A DNA stretch of 64,000 nt from Marivivens aquimaris (lineage in GTDB: Bacteria; Pseudomonadota; Alphaproteobacteria; Rhodobacterales; Rhodobacteraceae), in the NCBI RefSeq assembly GCF_015220045.1, contig NZ_JADBGB010000005.1, forward strand, positions 1-64,000, read 5' to 3'. How positions within the stretch are numbered: position 1 is the first letter of the stretch; every line of letters starts with the position of its first letter. Under the pieces are notes generated by a model that was not told the origin of the DNA, did no database searches, and saw only the letters and a list, made by a program, of their open reading frames with translations. Both the position numbers and the translations under genes were made by a program. Below are positions 1-7,584 of the stretch, piece by piece.

Positions 1-219
1 CCATATTCGGGGCTTCTTCTATCATGGCCTTCCCTTGGGTCCTTGTTCTGCCTGGGTGCAGTATCAGGCCCACGGGGTCGCAACACCGTGAGCGATACAA
101 AACAACATTAATGATAGCAATGCAATAATAACGTGTTGACGAAGTTCGCCTTGCTCCGATAACGGTGATCGCCGACAGAATGATAATCATAAAGGCGGCA
201 AAGGAGTTTTGTCCTGCGG
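1..219. other. Left edge, no supported gene
   Basis: The first 107 bases are open in plus frame 1 up to a TAA and could be the tail of a gene starting outside the window, but the 35 residues show no recognisable motif. The rest up to the first gene is A+T-richer and probably holds the promoter and leader of the exported protein that follows. I see no RNA gene here. Confidence 0.3.
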
Positions 220-498
220 TTGTTTATTGCGCGCAACGCACCGTTGCTGTTCGCGTTCCTGCTTGGAAGCATGCCGATAGCCGCGGCAGCAGATTGCGTG
301 CCTCCCGAGCGACCGTTCTTGCCCCAGTCGCAAGAAGACATGCGTGCCTATGCCGATCTGCTGCGTTCTGATTTCGAGGGCTACATCGCCGACATCCAGG
401 AATACTTCCGTTGCCTTGATGCCGAGCGTCAACGCGCGTTTCAGGAGGCGCGCGAGGTCAGTGAGGACTATGGAAGGTTGGTCGAGCTATTGGAATGA
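220..498 (+). CDS. Small exported protein of unknown function
   Basis: A 92-residue protein starting at TTG, with a GGAG about 13 bases upstream. Residues 1-24 form a clear Sec signal peptide: a short basic start, a hydrophobic core and an Ala-rich cleavage site. The mature part is acidic and helical, rich in Asp, Glu, Arg and Tyr, with two cysteines (C26 and C65) that could form one disulfide in the periplasm. I do not recognise the family. It lies next to another exported Cys-containing protein and plasmid genes, so a link to plasmid biology such as conjugation is possible, but that is inference. The start is uncertain because no ATG is available. Confidence 0.6.
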   Translation: MFIARNAPLLFAFLLGSMPIAAAADCVPPERPFLPQSQEDMRAYADLLRSDFEGYIADIQEYFRCLDAERQRAFQEAREVSEDYGRLVELLE

Positions 499-512
499 GG
501 AAACGCATGGGC

Positions 513-833
513 TCAACCGCCGTCGAGATCCTCGTAGTAGACGAGCGCGGGCATGTTGCGGCGCTGATGCACGATGCGCAGGATGACGGCCGCGCCATCC
601 GCCGCATCGAGCCGCTTGTAGAAGATCACGTGTCGCTGGCAATTGACGGACCGCATCCCAAGAACAAAGAGACTCCTGTCCCGGCCCGCGTCGGGATCCC
701 CAGTGATCCGCTCGAAGGCGGTGACCAACTGGCGGTAATAGGCGAGCCATTGGTCCCTACCCCAGGTCTCGACGGTGTAGGCACGGATCTCTTCAAGGTC
801 GGCCCTGGCCCGACCGGAAAGTCGAACAGTCAT
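513..833 (-). CDS. parE: ParE-family toxin (RelE/ParE superfamily)
   Basis: A 106-residue protein of normal length for ParE/RelE toxins. The N-terminal half has the family pattern of helices spaced by Leu, Tyr and Trp (LEEIRAYTVETWG, then YYRQL). The C-terminal half has the beta strands typical of the fold (HVIFYKRL, ILRIVHQRRNMPAL). ParE toxins block DNA gyrase; other members of the fold cut mRNA, and the sequence alone does not decide which. It begins 5 bases after the ParD stop, so the two genes are co-transcribed antitoxin first. The ATG at 833 is well placed. Confidence 0.85.
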   Translation of the reverse strand: MTVRLSGRARADLEEIRAYTVETWGRDQWLAYYRQLVTAFERITGDPDAGRDRSLFVLGMRSVNCQRHVIFYKRLDAADGAAVILRIVHQRRNMPALVYYEDLDGG

Positions 834-838
834 GCGGG

Positions 839-1081
839 TCAGCGATCAAACGCATCCGGTTCGAAGGCGTGAGCATCGAACTCGGCGAAATCCCCATTTT
901 CGGCCAGGGTGGCTGCCTCCTCGAGGTCGGCCTTGAGCGCATAGAACTGCCGGGCGCCATCCCGCTCCATCAGCATCCTGACGCCGGCGCGCACGACTTC
1001 GCTCAGATTTGCGTAGGCGCCGGATTCGATCTGTGCCTGCACATATTTCTGCATCGGTTCGGTCAGGTGGACGTTTGGCAT
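839..1081 (-). CDS. parD: ParD-type antitoxin
   Basis: An 80-residue protein. The first ~45 residues are a ribbon-helix-helix domain (MPNVHLTEPMQKYV, then GAYANLSEVVRAGVRML), which binds DNA as a dimer and represses its own promoter. The acidic tail (FDAHAFEPDAFD) is the part that wraps and neutralises the toxin. It precedes parE with a 5-bp gap, the usual order. A TAGGAG ribosome-binding site lies 6 bases before the ATG. Role: stabilisation of the replicon by post-segregational killing. Confidence 0.87.
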   Translation of the reverse strand: MPNVHLTEPMQKYVQAQIESGAYANLSEVVRAGVRMLMERDGARQFYALKADLEEAATLAENGDFAEFDAHAFEPDAFDR

Positions 1082-1130
1082 CGGACTCTCCTATACATGC
1101 TCAATCGTATCAGATACTGCCATAAATCTT
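1082..1130 (-). promoter_or_regulatory. Candidate ParD operator/promoter
   Basis: Just upstream of parD lies the short palindrome GTATC-A-GATAC (1107-1117), next to a TATA-like stretch and the TAGGAG ribosome-binding site. A dyad in this place fits autoregulation by a ribbon-helix-helix antitoxin. Position and symmetry are seen; function is inferred. Confidence 0.4.
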
Positions 1131-1555
1131 CAAGCGCATGTTCGATCCGAACATAGGCCCCAACACAGGATCGTTGCTCCGCCCCGCCCTTCTGTTTCCG
1201 GATTCCAGCCGGAGAACCAAGCGCGACAGTTTTCCGATACTGCGCTTCCCGAGGCCATGAGCGCTGCGACACGCCGTTTGACGGGCTCATGCGGTCTGTT
1301 CTTCCATGACCGCTTTCGTGGCCGCATTGGAGCGCCATATTTGTGTTTGGTTACAGATGCTTGTTTGGAAATTTACATGAGATGGGTCCGCAATTCTGGC
1401 CGCTTTCAGGACGCCGAAACAGCCAAAACCGGCGTCAGATCTTGGAAGCCGCCAATCGACACAAGCGAACAATCGGACGAAATCATCAATCAAATCTCCT
1501 TGCTATCATTCATGTTGTTTCGTATCGCTGCACCATTGTAGATGGAGTCGGCATC
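1131..1555. other. Intergenic region without a convincing gene
   Basis: About 425 bases between the ParDE promoter and the next exported protein. Short open frames on both strands lack ribosome-binding sites and recognisable residues. The last 60 bases should hold the promoter of the following gene. Confidence 0.4.
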
Positions 1556-2209
1556 ATGAAGCACGTGATCCACAGCGTGGCAACAGCCACGGCATTAAGC
1601 ATATCCGGACTAATGGCCTCGTCAGGTCCGGCTCAGGCCTATCAGGTCGACTGTGCGATCCTCCTCTGCCTTGCGGGCGGCTGGCCTGCCTCCGCGCCCT
1701 GCGCGCATGCCAGAGCGGTCTTCATTCGGCGGATCACGCCATGGCCGATCGAGCCGCCCTTACAAATCTGGCGGTGTCCGATGGGTGTGTCGCTCAACGA
1801 TCCCAGTCCGATGTCGCCTATGGAACGCCTTTATGACATCACGTTCCGCGATCCGCCCGAACCGCAGGAATCGACTCCGATCCCCCTTGTTCACGTCCAA
1901 GCAGATGAGCAAGCCGACATCGACATCTCAGGCGACGCCTTTGATTTCGTGCGTAGCATTCGCGTTTATCACATCCAGTACCGCCAGCATGAAAACCGAG
2001 ATGGCGACTGTAATCGCAGCGACTCCACGCGGTTGGGGTCCTACGGCGTGCAGGGCGACTACCGATGGACAAGGTCCACCGTAGGCCAGGTGCCGGCCGC
2101 ATCCGGCCTGAGCATCCCGAATGGATGCGGGAGCTACTTCTACCGTTCCGTCTTCGTCGACTGGCACGATCACGCCGGTAACTATGGCTCTGAAGAGGTT
2201 CGCTACTGA
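1556..2209 (+). CDS. Exported Cys-containing protein, possibly TrbM-like
   Basis: A 217-residue protein. The ATG at 1556 is chosen because GGAG lies 8 bases upstream and a typical signal peptide follows, with predicted cleavage after AQA near residue 28. The frame is open further upstream but without a signal peptide. The mature N-terminus has a Cys pattern (VDCAILLCLAGG, ASAPCAHARAVF, then WRCPMG) that recalls the TrbM/KikA family of periplasmic conjugation proteins. I could not confirm this, so the call is tentative. The C-terminal half (IRVYHIQYRQHENRDGDCN, then CGSYFYRSVFVDWHD) is unfamiliar. It is followed by a GC-rich hairpin. Confidence 0.55.
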   Translation: MKHVIHSVATATALSISGLMASSGPAQAYQVDCAILLCLAGGWPASAPCAHARAVFIRRITPWPIEPPLQIWRCPMGVSLNDPSPMSPMERLYDITFRDPPEPQESTPIPLVHVQADEQADIDISGDAFDFVRSIRVYHIQYRQHENRDGDCNRSDSTRLGSYGVQGDYRWTRSTVGQVPAASGLSIPNGCGSYFYRSVFVDWHDHAGNYGSEEVRY

Positions 2210-2217
2210 CAAAATCT

Positions 2218-2238
2218 GCGCGCGGTTTTGCCGCGCGC
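2218..2238 (+). terminator. GC-rich hairpin after the exported protein gene
   Basis: A perfect 8-bp stem (GCGCGCGG / CCGCGCGC) with the loop TTTTG lies 8 bases after the stop codon. No run of T follows, so it could be a weak or Rho-assisted terminator or an mRNA 3' end protector. Confidence 0.45.
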
Positions 2239-2445
2239 GTCATCTCAACCCCGCACGGGAGGCTGTGCAAAACCCCTGAAAAGGAGACGACGCCAGACCG
2301 TGAAGCCTGACGCCGTGCTAGAAAACTCCGTGAACAAGAGTTTCCTAGCGCACCGCTAAAACACCTGCAACCAGCAAAGTTGTTTTGCTGGCAAGAATGT
2401 TGTTGTCTCACGACATGGCGTCGGATCTCCAAGGAGACCTCGACC

Positions 2446-3288
2446 ATGGAACCTACGACCGGCTTGATCCTGCGACGGATTACGCAGACAAATCTCTCTG
2501 TTGCAGCGCACAAGCTTGCCACCCTCATCCTCGATGCCATCGCCTGGAAGGATGGCTACAACGGTTTGTCGCGCGGAACGGCAGCCTTCACCCTCTCGGC
2601 CCTGGCGGAGAAGATGGGTGTCTCACGGCAGTATCTTGCGGTTCTTCTGAGCGAACTTGAGGCTTCGGAGTTGCAGCTCGAGCGGGCGAAGCCGAATGGC
2701 AAGTTCGCGCCCTGGATCTTTCGGTTTTCCGCTTTCGACGAGGAGAGTGAAACCCATGATCTCGTGTCAGGTGAAGGCGACACATCACTATCTAGAGATA
2801 ATAAAAACAAAACTATCTTCTCAGGGCTGATCGATATCACCACGAGTTCGAACGTTTTTCAGACAAGTTGGGCGGAGCTCATCAAAGCAGCGAAGGCCAC
2901 GTTGCCCTGCTGGAACATCGACACCCAGGTCATCTGGGATCGCTTCCTCGCCTTCAACCGGTCCCGAGGCAACGGCAGGGTGCCGGCCGGCTTCCTGCTT
3001 GGCTTCATGCGCCGATGGCGAAATTCGTGGGGAACTCCAACTCGTCCCGCGGTCAAGCCGCCCGCGAGACCAATAACGGATCCCAAAGAGCGCGAATTGC
3101 TGAGACAGATGCAAGCCGCACCAACTGCGAACCGCCAGTTCCACGCGTCCGACTTGTGTCGCTTGATCGGACACGCTGCCTACGAAGCGCGGGTACTCGA
3201 TGTGATCCGCAAGTTTGGGTGCCAGAGGTTTTCAGCAACCTTGGCGGTGCACGGACGAGCGGTGCTGGAAGGGGAGATATCCCGGTAG
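2446..3288 (+). CDS. HTH protein resembling plasmid replication or regulatory proteins
   Basis: A 280-residue protein. The ATG at 2446 has an AAGGAG 9 bases upstream; the frame is open 22 codons further but without such a site. Residues ~20-90 look like a winged helix (LATLILDAI, GTAAFTLSALAEKMGVSRQY, LAVLLSELE). A low-complexity, A+T-rich segment follows (coding positions about 2785-2825). A C-terminal region with WNIDTQVIWDRFLAFNRS and PAGFLLGFMRRWR comes last. An N-terminal winged helix, an A+T-rich middle and a helical C-terminus is also the architecture of RepC-type initiators, but the protein is shorter and I cannot assign it. It stands alone in its orientation. Confidence 0.6.
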   Translation: MEPTTGLILRRITQTNLSVAAHKLATLILDAIAWKDGYNGLSRGTAAFTLSALAEKMGVSRQYLAVLLSELEASELQLERAKPNGKFAPWIFRFSAFDEESETHDLVSGEGDTSLSRDNKNKTIFSGLIDITTSSNVFQTSWAELIKAAKATLPCWNIDTQVIWDRFLAFNRSRGNGRVPAGFLLGFMRRWRNSWGTPTRPAVKPPARPITDPKERELLRQMQAAPTANRQFHASDLCRLIGHAAYEARVLDVIRKFGCQRFSATLAVHGRAVLEGEISR

Positions 3289-3554
3289 CTTCGCTTGCTC
3301 GGACTTGGAGTCCATGAAAGCCCCGCTACAGATGTCAAGTTCCGATAGTGAAGTTTATGTTAAATTTCGAAGAATTCAGCGCGTAGGGACTTATTATGCA
3401 GCCTAAAGTCGACATCAAACTGCATCGGATTGTTTCATCCGAGCAGACAAATGTTGCTGACTACATTTAGATCGTTCCGTTCCTCCATTAATCGTGAAGC
3501 ATCTGATGTGATGTCAATTTCCAGGCCAGAGTCCTTTTCTTGCAGAATCGCTGG
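3289..3554. other. Intergenic region, nothing recognised
   Basis: A moderately A+T-rich stretch between convergent genes. Neither strand shows a convincing gene or a strong terminator. Confidence 0.3.
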
Positions 3555-3917
3555 CTACCCGTCACGCGCCCACGCAATTGCGGACTCGGTATCGCTGGAT
3601 TCGAACCACTGCATCTCGGAGCCCGTCAATAGGTTGACCACCCGTGCGCCCCATTCCATCCATCTGCGTTCTCCGACAACCGCTATGCGACCGAAATCGT
3701 TCGCGTGGGCGGTGTCGACCTTCAGATCTTCTAGCATCGCCGAAGGCTCTTCGTAGCCCTCGAAACTTGTAAGGTCGAGAACCAGACCCGGATTATCGGT
3801 TGTTCCAAGACGCTCATGAAGCAGCGCGTGCATATGCTTGAATTCTGTCTCCGTCAACTTGCCTTCGCAGACGAGCCCGATGACATCATCACGCTCGGTC
3901 AGCGTTTCCTTGAACAT
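3555..3917 (-). CDS. SpoIIAA-like / STAS-fold protein
   Basis: A 120-residue protein of the SpoIIAA-like family (single STAS-type fold). The pattern is an early VIGLVCEGKLTETEF strand-helix, a GLVLDLTSFEGY strand, AMLEDLKVD and RIAVVGERRWMEW, ending with ESSDTESAIAWA. Such proteins are usually cytoplasmic and linked to membrane or stress functions; the substrate is unknown. The start at 3917 has AAGGAG upstream, and the start codon lies inside the 3' end of the CDF gene (29-bp overlap), so it is the last gene of the transglutaminase-CDF operon and should follow the same metal-responsive promoter. Confidence 0.7.
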   Translation of the reverse strand: MFKETLTERDDVIGLVCEGKLTETEFKHMHALLHERLGTTDNPGLVLDLTSFEGYEEPSAMLEDLKVDTAHANDFGRIAVVGERRWMEWGARVVNLLTGSEMQWFESSDTESAIAWARDG

Positions 3918-4854
3918 TGGTCTTCTCCTTTTCACTTGCGTTGCCGTGACCGTAGAGATCGGCGTTCTGATGAGCGCGATCCTCGTGCTCGAATTCGAGG
4001 CTGGAATGGCTGATGCCGAATTCTTCCTTCAGCCGCTCCTTGATCGCGCTCTTGATCTCTTCGATCTTCGACCATCCCTCGGCTGCCACGACGACATGAC
4101 AGTCGAGCGCAGCCTCGTGCTCTTGCATTTGCCAGAGATGGACGTGGTGGACGTCGGCGACGCCTTCGACTTTCCGCATCGCTTCGACGACGGCCTCGTT
4201 GTCGATGTCCGGCGGGCTCCCGAGCATCAGGGTTCGGATTGGGCCGCCTATTTCAGTGAAAGACAGATACAGGATGTAGGTCGCGATGCCGATGGTGATG
4301 GCAGGATCGACCCAACGCATGTCGTAAAGGATGATCAGCGACCCAGCGACGATAACCGCGACCGAAGCAAGCGCATCCGAAAGGTTGTGGAGAAAAAGCG
4401 CACGGATGTTCACGCTCCCCTTCTGCATCGAATAGGTCAGCATTGCGGTCAGCGTGTCGACCACAAGCGCGATTCCACCGAGAATGACGACGGTCCACCC
4501 CATGACTTCGGGTGGATCAATCATGCGCATGCCACCTTCGTAGATCAGATAGAAGCCGATCACGATGAGGGTGGTGTAGTTGATCAGGGCCGCGACGATT
4601 TCGACCCGGCCATAGCCGAAGGTCATGCGCTCATCGGCCGGGCGGCGCGCGATCTTGCGTGCGGCAAAGGCAATGACAAGCGAGGCCATATCGGAAAAGT
4701 TGTGCAGCGCATCGGCGATCAGTGCCAGGCTGCCCGACAATATGCCCCCGACGATTTGCGCAACGGTAAGAAGCCCGTTCGCCCAGATCGCGATGGCAAC
4801 CCGCCGATCGCCAGAATCCGGATCGATATGCGCGTGCCCGTGGTCATGTGGCAT
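3889..4854 (-). CDS. CDF-family divalent metal exporter (DmeF/CzcD type)
   Basis: A 321-residue cation diffusion facilitator, probably a proton antiporter for Zn, Co, Ni or Cd in the inner membrane. It begins with a His-rich tail (MPHDHGHAH) and has six membrane spans. The metal-site motifs are visible in span 2 (DALHNFSD) and span 5 (HNLSDALAS). The C-terminal cytoplasmic dimer domain contains VADVHHVHLWQM. The start at 4854 is supported by GGAG about 8 bases upstream and by the homologous His-rich beginning. It overlaps the transglutaminase stop by 11 bp. The metal specificity cannot be read from the sequence. Confidence 0.88.
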   Translation of the reverse strand: MPHDHGHAHIDPDSGDRRVAIAIWANGLLTVAQIVGGILSGSLALIADALHNFSDMASLVIAFAARKIARRPADERMTFGYGRVEIVAALINYTTLIVIGFYLIYEGGMRMIDPPEVMGWTVVILGGIALVVDTLTAMLTYSMQKGSVNIRALFLHNLSDALASVAVIVAGSLIILYDMRWVDPAITIGIATYILYLSFTEIGGPIRTLMLGSPPDIDNEAVVEAMRKVEGVADVHHVHLWQMQEHEAALDCHVVVAAEGWSKIEEIKSAIKERLKEEFGISHSSLEFEHEDRAHQNADLYGHGNASEKEKTNVQGNADRA

Positions 4855-5599
4855 TGGCAGGCTCCTCATGCGCGTGTGTCGCGCGTCGGTCAGTCTTGAG
4901 GCGGTCGCTGCGGAAACCACGAACGCGCGCATTCATCCAGTGGCGTATGATATGACGGTAAAGGGCACCACGCAGCCATCCAAAGGATTGCTCATGGGAA
5001 AAATAGAAGGCGTCCGGCGTATCAAACACGCCGAAATCCTGCACGATGCCGGTTTTCTGAATGTAGGTATCTTCTCCGTTCCAGGCGACGGGAGGCGCGC
5101 CAAGGCAATCCGTGCCCGCGCCATAACCGCAGAGACTTTCTGTGTCCGAGAATGACGTTTGCAGGACATCGAGGAAAGCGTCATCCAGGATGAAGCCTTC
5201 AAGGTTGATCCAGGCACCTTGAAATTCGATCTCGACCCATGAGTGGAGAATTTCCTGCGGAGCAAGCGGATACACCAGCTCAGGGACAACACCGCGCTGC
5301 AAGCCTTTGTGGATCGTAAACCCATGCAACCGGCAACGAATGCCGACACCACGCAGCAGCGCCATCAAGAGCGTGCCTTTGGTATTGCACTGCCCATAGC
5401 CGTCGGAAAGCACTTCGGATGCGGGGATGTCGTCAGCTCGATTGTATCCGAACGCGATTTCATTCCGAACGAAATCATAGGCAGCTCCGATCCGATCGTA
5501 TTCGGATAAGCCGCGCCAGCTGCGGTTCTCAATTAGACGCGCAAGAGGCGCGGCATCAAAATCCAGTAGTTTGGTGGGTACAAGTAGGGGGTCGATCAT
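4844..5599 (-). CDS. Transglutaminase-like cysteine peptidase-fold protein
   Basis: A 251-residue protein with a transglutaminase core. The catalytic Cys is C71 in DGYGQCNTKG and the His is H119 in ILHSWVEI. The usual third residue (Asp in a strand ending near W-x-x-x-D) reads WINLEG here, so the triad Asp is not obvious. No signal peptide is seen, so it is predicted cytoplasmic. The start is fixed by the promoter: an upstream TTG at 5635 lies inside the -10 box, leaving ATG 5599. It is the first gene of an operon with a CDF exporter and a SpoIIAA-like protein. Its substrate is unknown; proteases of this fold often process or cross-link proteins under stress. Confidence 0.75.
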   Translation of the reverse strand: MIDPLLVPTKLLDFDAAPLARLIENRSWRGLSEYDRIGAAYDFVRNEIAFGYNRADDIPASEVLSDGYGQCNTKGTLLMALLRGVGIRCRLHGFTIHKGLQRGVVPELVYPLAPQEILHSWVEIEFQGAWINLEGFILDDAFLDVLQTSFSDTESLCGYGAGTDCLGAPPVAWNGEDTYIQKTGIVQDFGVFDTPDAFYFSHEQSFGWLRGALYRHIIRHWMNARVRGFRSDRLKTDRRATHAHEEPANAT

Positions 5600-5634
5600 C
5601 TGCAACGGGTCGCTCCTCGAATCGTCTTGGAACA

Positions 5635-5665
5635 AGACTAATTGCTATAGTCACTATAGCTTCAA
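5635..5665 (-). promoter_or_regulatory. MerR-type metal promoter for the transglutaminase-CDF operon
   Basis: On the minus strand: -35 TTGAAG (5665-5660), a 19-base spacer CTATAGTGACTATAGCAAT and -10 TAGTCT (5640-5635). The spacer carries the dyad CTATAG-TGA-CTATAG. A 19-bp spacer with a central dyad is the hallmark of promoters activated by MerR-family metal sensors. The same architecture occurs at three other places in this window. Confidence 0.75.
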
Positions 5666-5694
5666 TCCTTTCTTTCAGAAAGAATCTCCCGCAA

Positions 5695-6294
5695 CTATTT
5701 GTCCGTGTGAACCGCTTTGTGGTGTTCGCCGTGTGCGTCGCGCAGGATGTCGATACCGCCCCAGGCCGCGATCCCGGCGACGATCACACCGACGACAAGG
5801 TCCGGCCAGTTGGTTCCTAGCCAAGCGACGAGGCCACCGGCCACGACGATCCCGAGGTTCGCGGCGAAATCGTTGTAACTGAAGGTGTTGGCCGCGCGGA
5901 TATTGACGTTTGGATTTTTGAGCTTAGCGAGCAGCCAAACGCAGACTGCGTTGATAGCCGCCGCGATCAGGGCCATTGCAATCATGATCGTCCCGAGCGG
6001 ATCTGACCCACCGATGTAGCGGCGCCACGCATCGTAGAGGATGCCTGCAGCGAACAGGATCAGCAGCCCGCCGGAAACGTTCGCCGCCCCGCGTTTCCAT
6101 TTGGCGGATCGGGACAAAGCGAAAAGTCTGATCGCGTAGACGAAGCTGTCGGAGAGGTTATCGAGCCCGTTGGCGATCAGGGCACTTGAGTCGCCGAAGG
6201 CGCCTGTTGCGAAAAAAGCCACGGCCAAACCGATATTGAGCGCCAGAACGATCCAAAGCGTCCGTCTCTCCATTGAATCTTGTCTAGCGGCCAT
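5695..6294 (-). CDS. Short CDF-type cation transporter
   Basis: About 199 residues with five to six membrane spans and no C-terminal cytoplasmic domain, as in the short cation-transporter group of the CDF family. Membrane metal-site motifs are visible (GLDNLSDSFVYAIRL early, NTFSYNDFAANLG late; the first has Asn where His is common). The C-terminal tail is His-rich (DAHGEHHKAVHTDK). Several starts are possible (GTG 6324, ATG 6294, ATG 6273) and none has a strong ribosome-binding site; I give the middle one. It lies just downstream of the MerR gene in the same orientation, so regulator and exporter are probably co-transcribed. Confidence 0.8.
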   Translation of the reverse strand: MAARQDSMERRTLWIVLALNIGLAVAFFATGAFGDSSALIANGLDNLSDSFVYAIRLFALSRSAKWKRGAANVSGGLLILFAAGILYDAWRRYIGGSDPLGTIMIAMALIAAAINAVCVWLLAKLKNPNVNIRAANTFSYNDFAANLGIVVAGGLVAWLGTNWPDLVVGVIVAGIAAWGGIDILRDAHGEHHKAVHTDK

Positions 6295-6376
6295 TTTGTG
6301 GTTCCAGCTTGTGTTGTACGACACATTAACTTCTGCGGCAGATCTGCGTTCCAGCCGGAATGTTGGCTGAATTCCT

Positions 6377-6805
6377 TCAGGCCCCGATTTCCTCGTGTTC
6401 GGTCAAGCATTCCGAATGGTCCCGCAACACCTCAAGCACCTTGCAATCTCCCGTCCGCCCGCCGCTGCATTCGTGAACCATGCGTTTCAGTTCCGTGCGC
6501 AGCGCCTTCAGGCGGGCCATGCGCTGCTCCACCTGTTTGAGCTGGCGACGCGCGATGGCATCAGCCTCATCACAGGGCCGGTTGGGATGGTCGCTGAGGT
6601 CGAGCAGCTCGCGGATCGCATCGAGCGAGAAACCGAGTTGTCGCGAATGGCGGATGAAGGACAGCCGGTCGAGCTGTGCATTGTCGTAGCGCCTCTGCCC
6701 GCCTTCGGTCCTGCCAGGTTCGGGCATGAGCCCAATCTGTTCGTAGTACCGGATGGTCTGCACCTTCGTGCCAGTCTTCTTTGACAGAGTACCGATCGTG
6801 AGCAT
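6377..6805 (-). CDS. MerR-family metal-responsive activator (CadR/PbrR/ZntR group)
   Basis: A 142-residue protein. The winged-helix DNA-binding domain (LTIGTLSKKTG, TIRYYEQIGL, RYDNAQLDRLSFI) is followed by a long dimerisation helix. Metal-binding cysteines C78, C113 and C121 fit the positions used by ZntR, CadR and PbrR (near 78, 113 and 121-124), which sense Zn, Cd or Pb. The start at 6805 has GGAGG 5 bases upstream; an ATG 12 bases earlier is possible. It is the only MerR regulator in the window and four MerR-type promoters lie within 12 kb, so it is the likely master regulator of the island. The exact metal is not decided. Confidence 0.9.
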   Translation of the reverse strand: MLTIGTLSKKTGTKVQTIRYYEQIGLMPEPGRTEGGQRRYDNAQLDRLSFIRHSRQLGFSLDAIRELLDLSDHPNRPCDEADAIARRQLKQVEQRMARLKALRTELKRMVHECSGGRTGDCKVLEVLRDHSECLTEHEEIGA

Positions 6806-6884
6806 TTTCGCCTCCATGAAAAAGATACAGTTTGTGTAGGTTTTGCCGTCGGAATAAACAAGTGTCGGTTTCACAGACGCGTGA

Positions 6885-6916
6885 GTTCAAGCTATACCAT
6901 GATTTCGTGCTTGAAC
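6885..6916. promoter_or_regulatory. Inverted repeat between the merR and sco operons
   Basis: GTTCAAGC (6885-6892) and GCTTGAAC (6909-6916) form a perfect 8-bp inverted repeat. Its right arm contains the -35 box of the sco promoter, and its left arm gives a TTGAAC facing the merR gene. It may serve divergent promoters; no good -10 box was found on the merR side. Confidence 0.35.
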
Positions 6917-6941
6917 CTCTAGCGGCTAGAGGATGTATCCG
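6911..6941 (+). promoter_or_regulatory. MerR-type metal promoter for the sco-dsb operon
   Basis: -35 TTGAAC (6911-6916), a 19-base spacer CTCTAGCGGCTAGAGGATG and -10 TATCCG (6936-6941). The dyad CCTCTAG-CGG-CTAGAGG is perfect and closely resembles the published PbrR/CadR operators. It should drive the long plus-strand operon that starts with the first SCO gene. Confidence 0.82.
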
Positions 6942-6976
6942 CACTTGCAATAAGAATCAAAAACAGGCGAACAGGA

Positions 6977-7579
6977 TTGTCCCTTACATCGGCACAGAAG
7001 TTTCTTTGGGTTTTGGCAGGCGTGGCAGCGCTTGCCTTCGTATGGCTCTTGCTATGGTCCGATTATCGTGCCGATAGCGCCCGAACTGACGCCGAGCCGC
7101 CTTTTTTCGCTGAGTTCGAACTGACGGACCACCAGGGTATGGTTCAAACCGAGGAGGACTTTGCGGGGCGCTGGATGCTGGTTTTTTTCGGCTTTACCAA
7201 CTGCCCCGACGTCTGCCCGACGACCCTATCTGAGGTCGCGGCGGTGATGGACGGTCTGGGCGACGATGCCGCCAAGGTCCAGCCGATTTTCATCACCATC
7301 GACCCCGAACGGGACACGCCCGCCGCACTCGCCGAATACGTCCCGCTGTTCGATGCGGGCATCATCGGTCTGACCGGCACGCCGGAACAGATCGCCGCCA
7401 CATCCGAGACGTTTCCGATCTTCTTTGAACGCGTCGAAGAGGCTGCGGCGCCGGATGGTTACACGATGGGCCACACGTCGCATTTGTTCCTCTTCGATCC
7501 CGACGCGGGCTTCGCCGACTCGTGGCCCTACGGCACCTCCGCCGAAGAGATACTCGCCGATCTGGAAGAGAGGTTCTGA
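6977..7579 (+). CDS. SCO1/SenC-type copper chaperone / thiol redox protein (first copy)
   Basis: A 200-residue membrane-anchored periplasmic protein: one hydrophobic N-terminal segment (residues ~8-27), then a thioredoxin fold. The copper ligands C76 and C80 lie in NCPDVCP, and the conserved His is H166 in TMGHTSH. SCO proteins deliver copper to cytochrome oxidase CuA or act as thiol reductants. The start is TTG at 6977, the only candidate before the membrane anchor and weakly supported. It opens an operon with DsbB, DsbA, PCu(A)C, a second SCO, an M23 peptidase, DUF411, ZIP, LspA and Lnt, with overlaps or very short gaps. Confidence 0.88.
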   Translation: MSLTSAQKFLWVLAGVAALAFVWLLLWSDYRADSARTDAEPPFFAEFELTDHQGMVQTEEDFAGRWMLVFFGFTNCPDVCPTTLSEVAAVMDGLGDDAAKVQPIFITIDPERDTPAALAEYVPLFDAGIIGLTGTPEQIAATSETFPIFFERVEEAAAPDGYTMGHTSHLFLFDPDAGFADSWPYGTSAEEILADLEERF

Positions 7580-7584
7580 CCGAC

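Noticed and set aside
3838..4899. 353-codon plus-strand open frame
   Set aside because: Antisense of the CDF exporter; Asp/His/Arg-rich pseudo-sequence.
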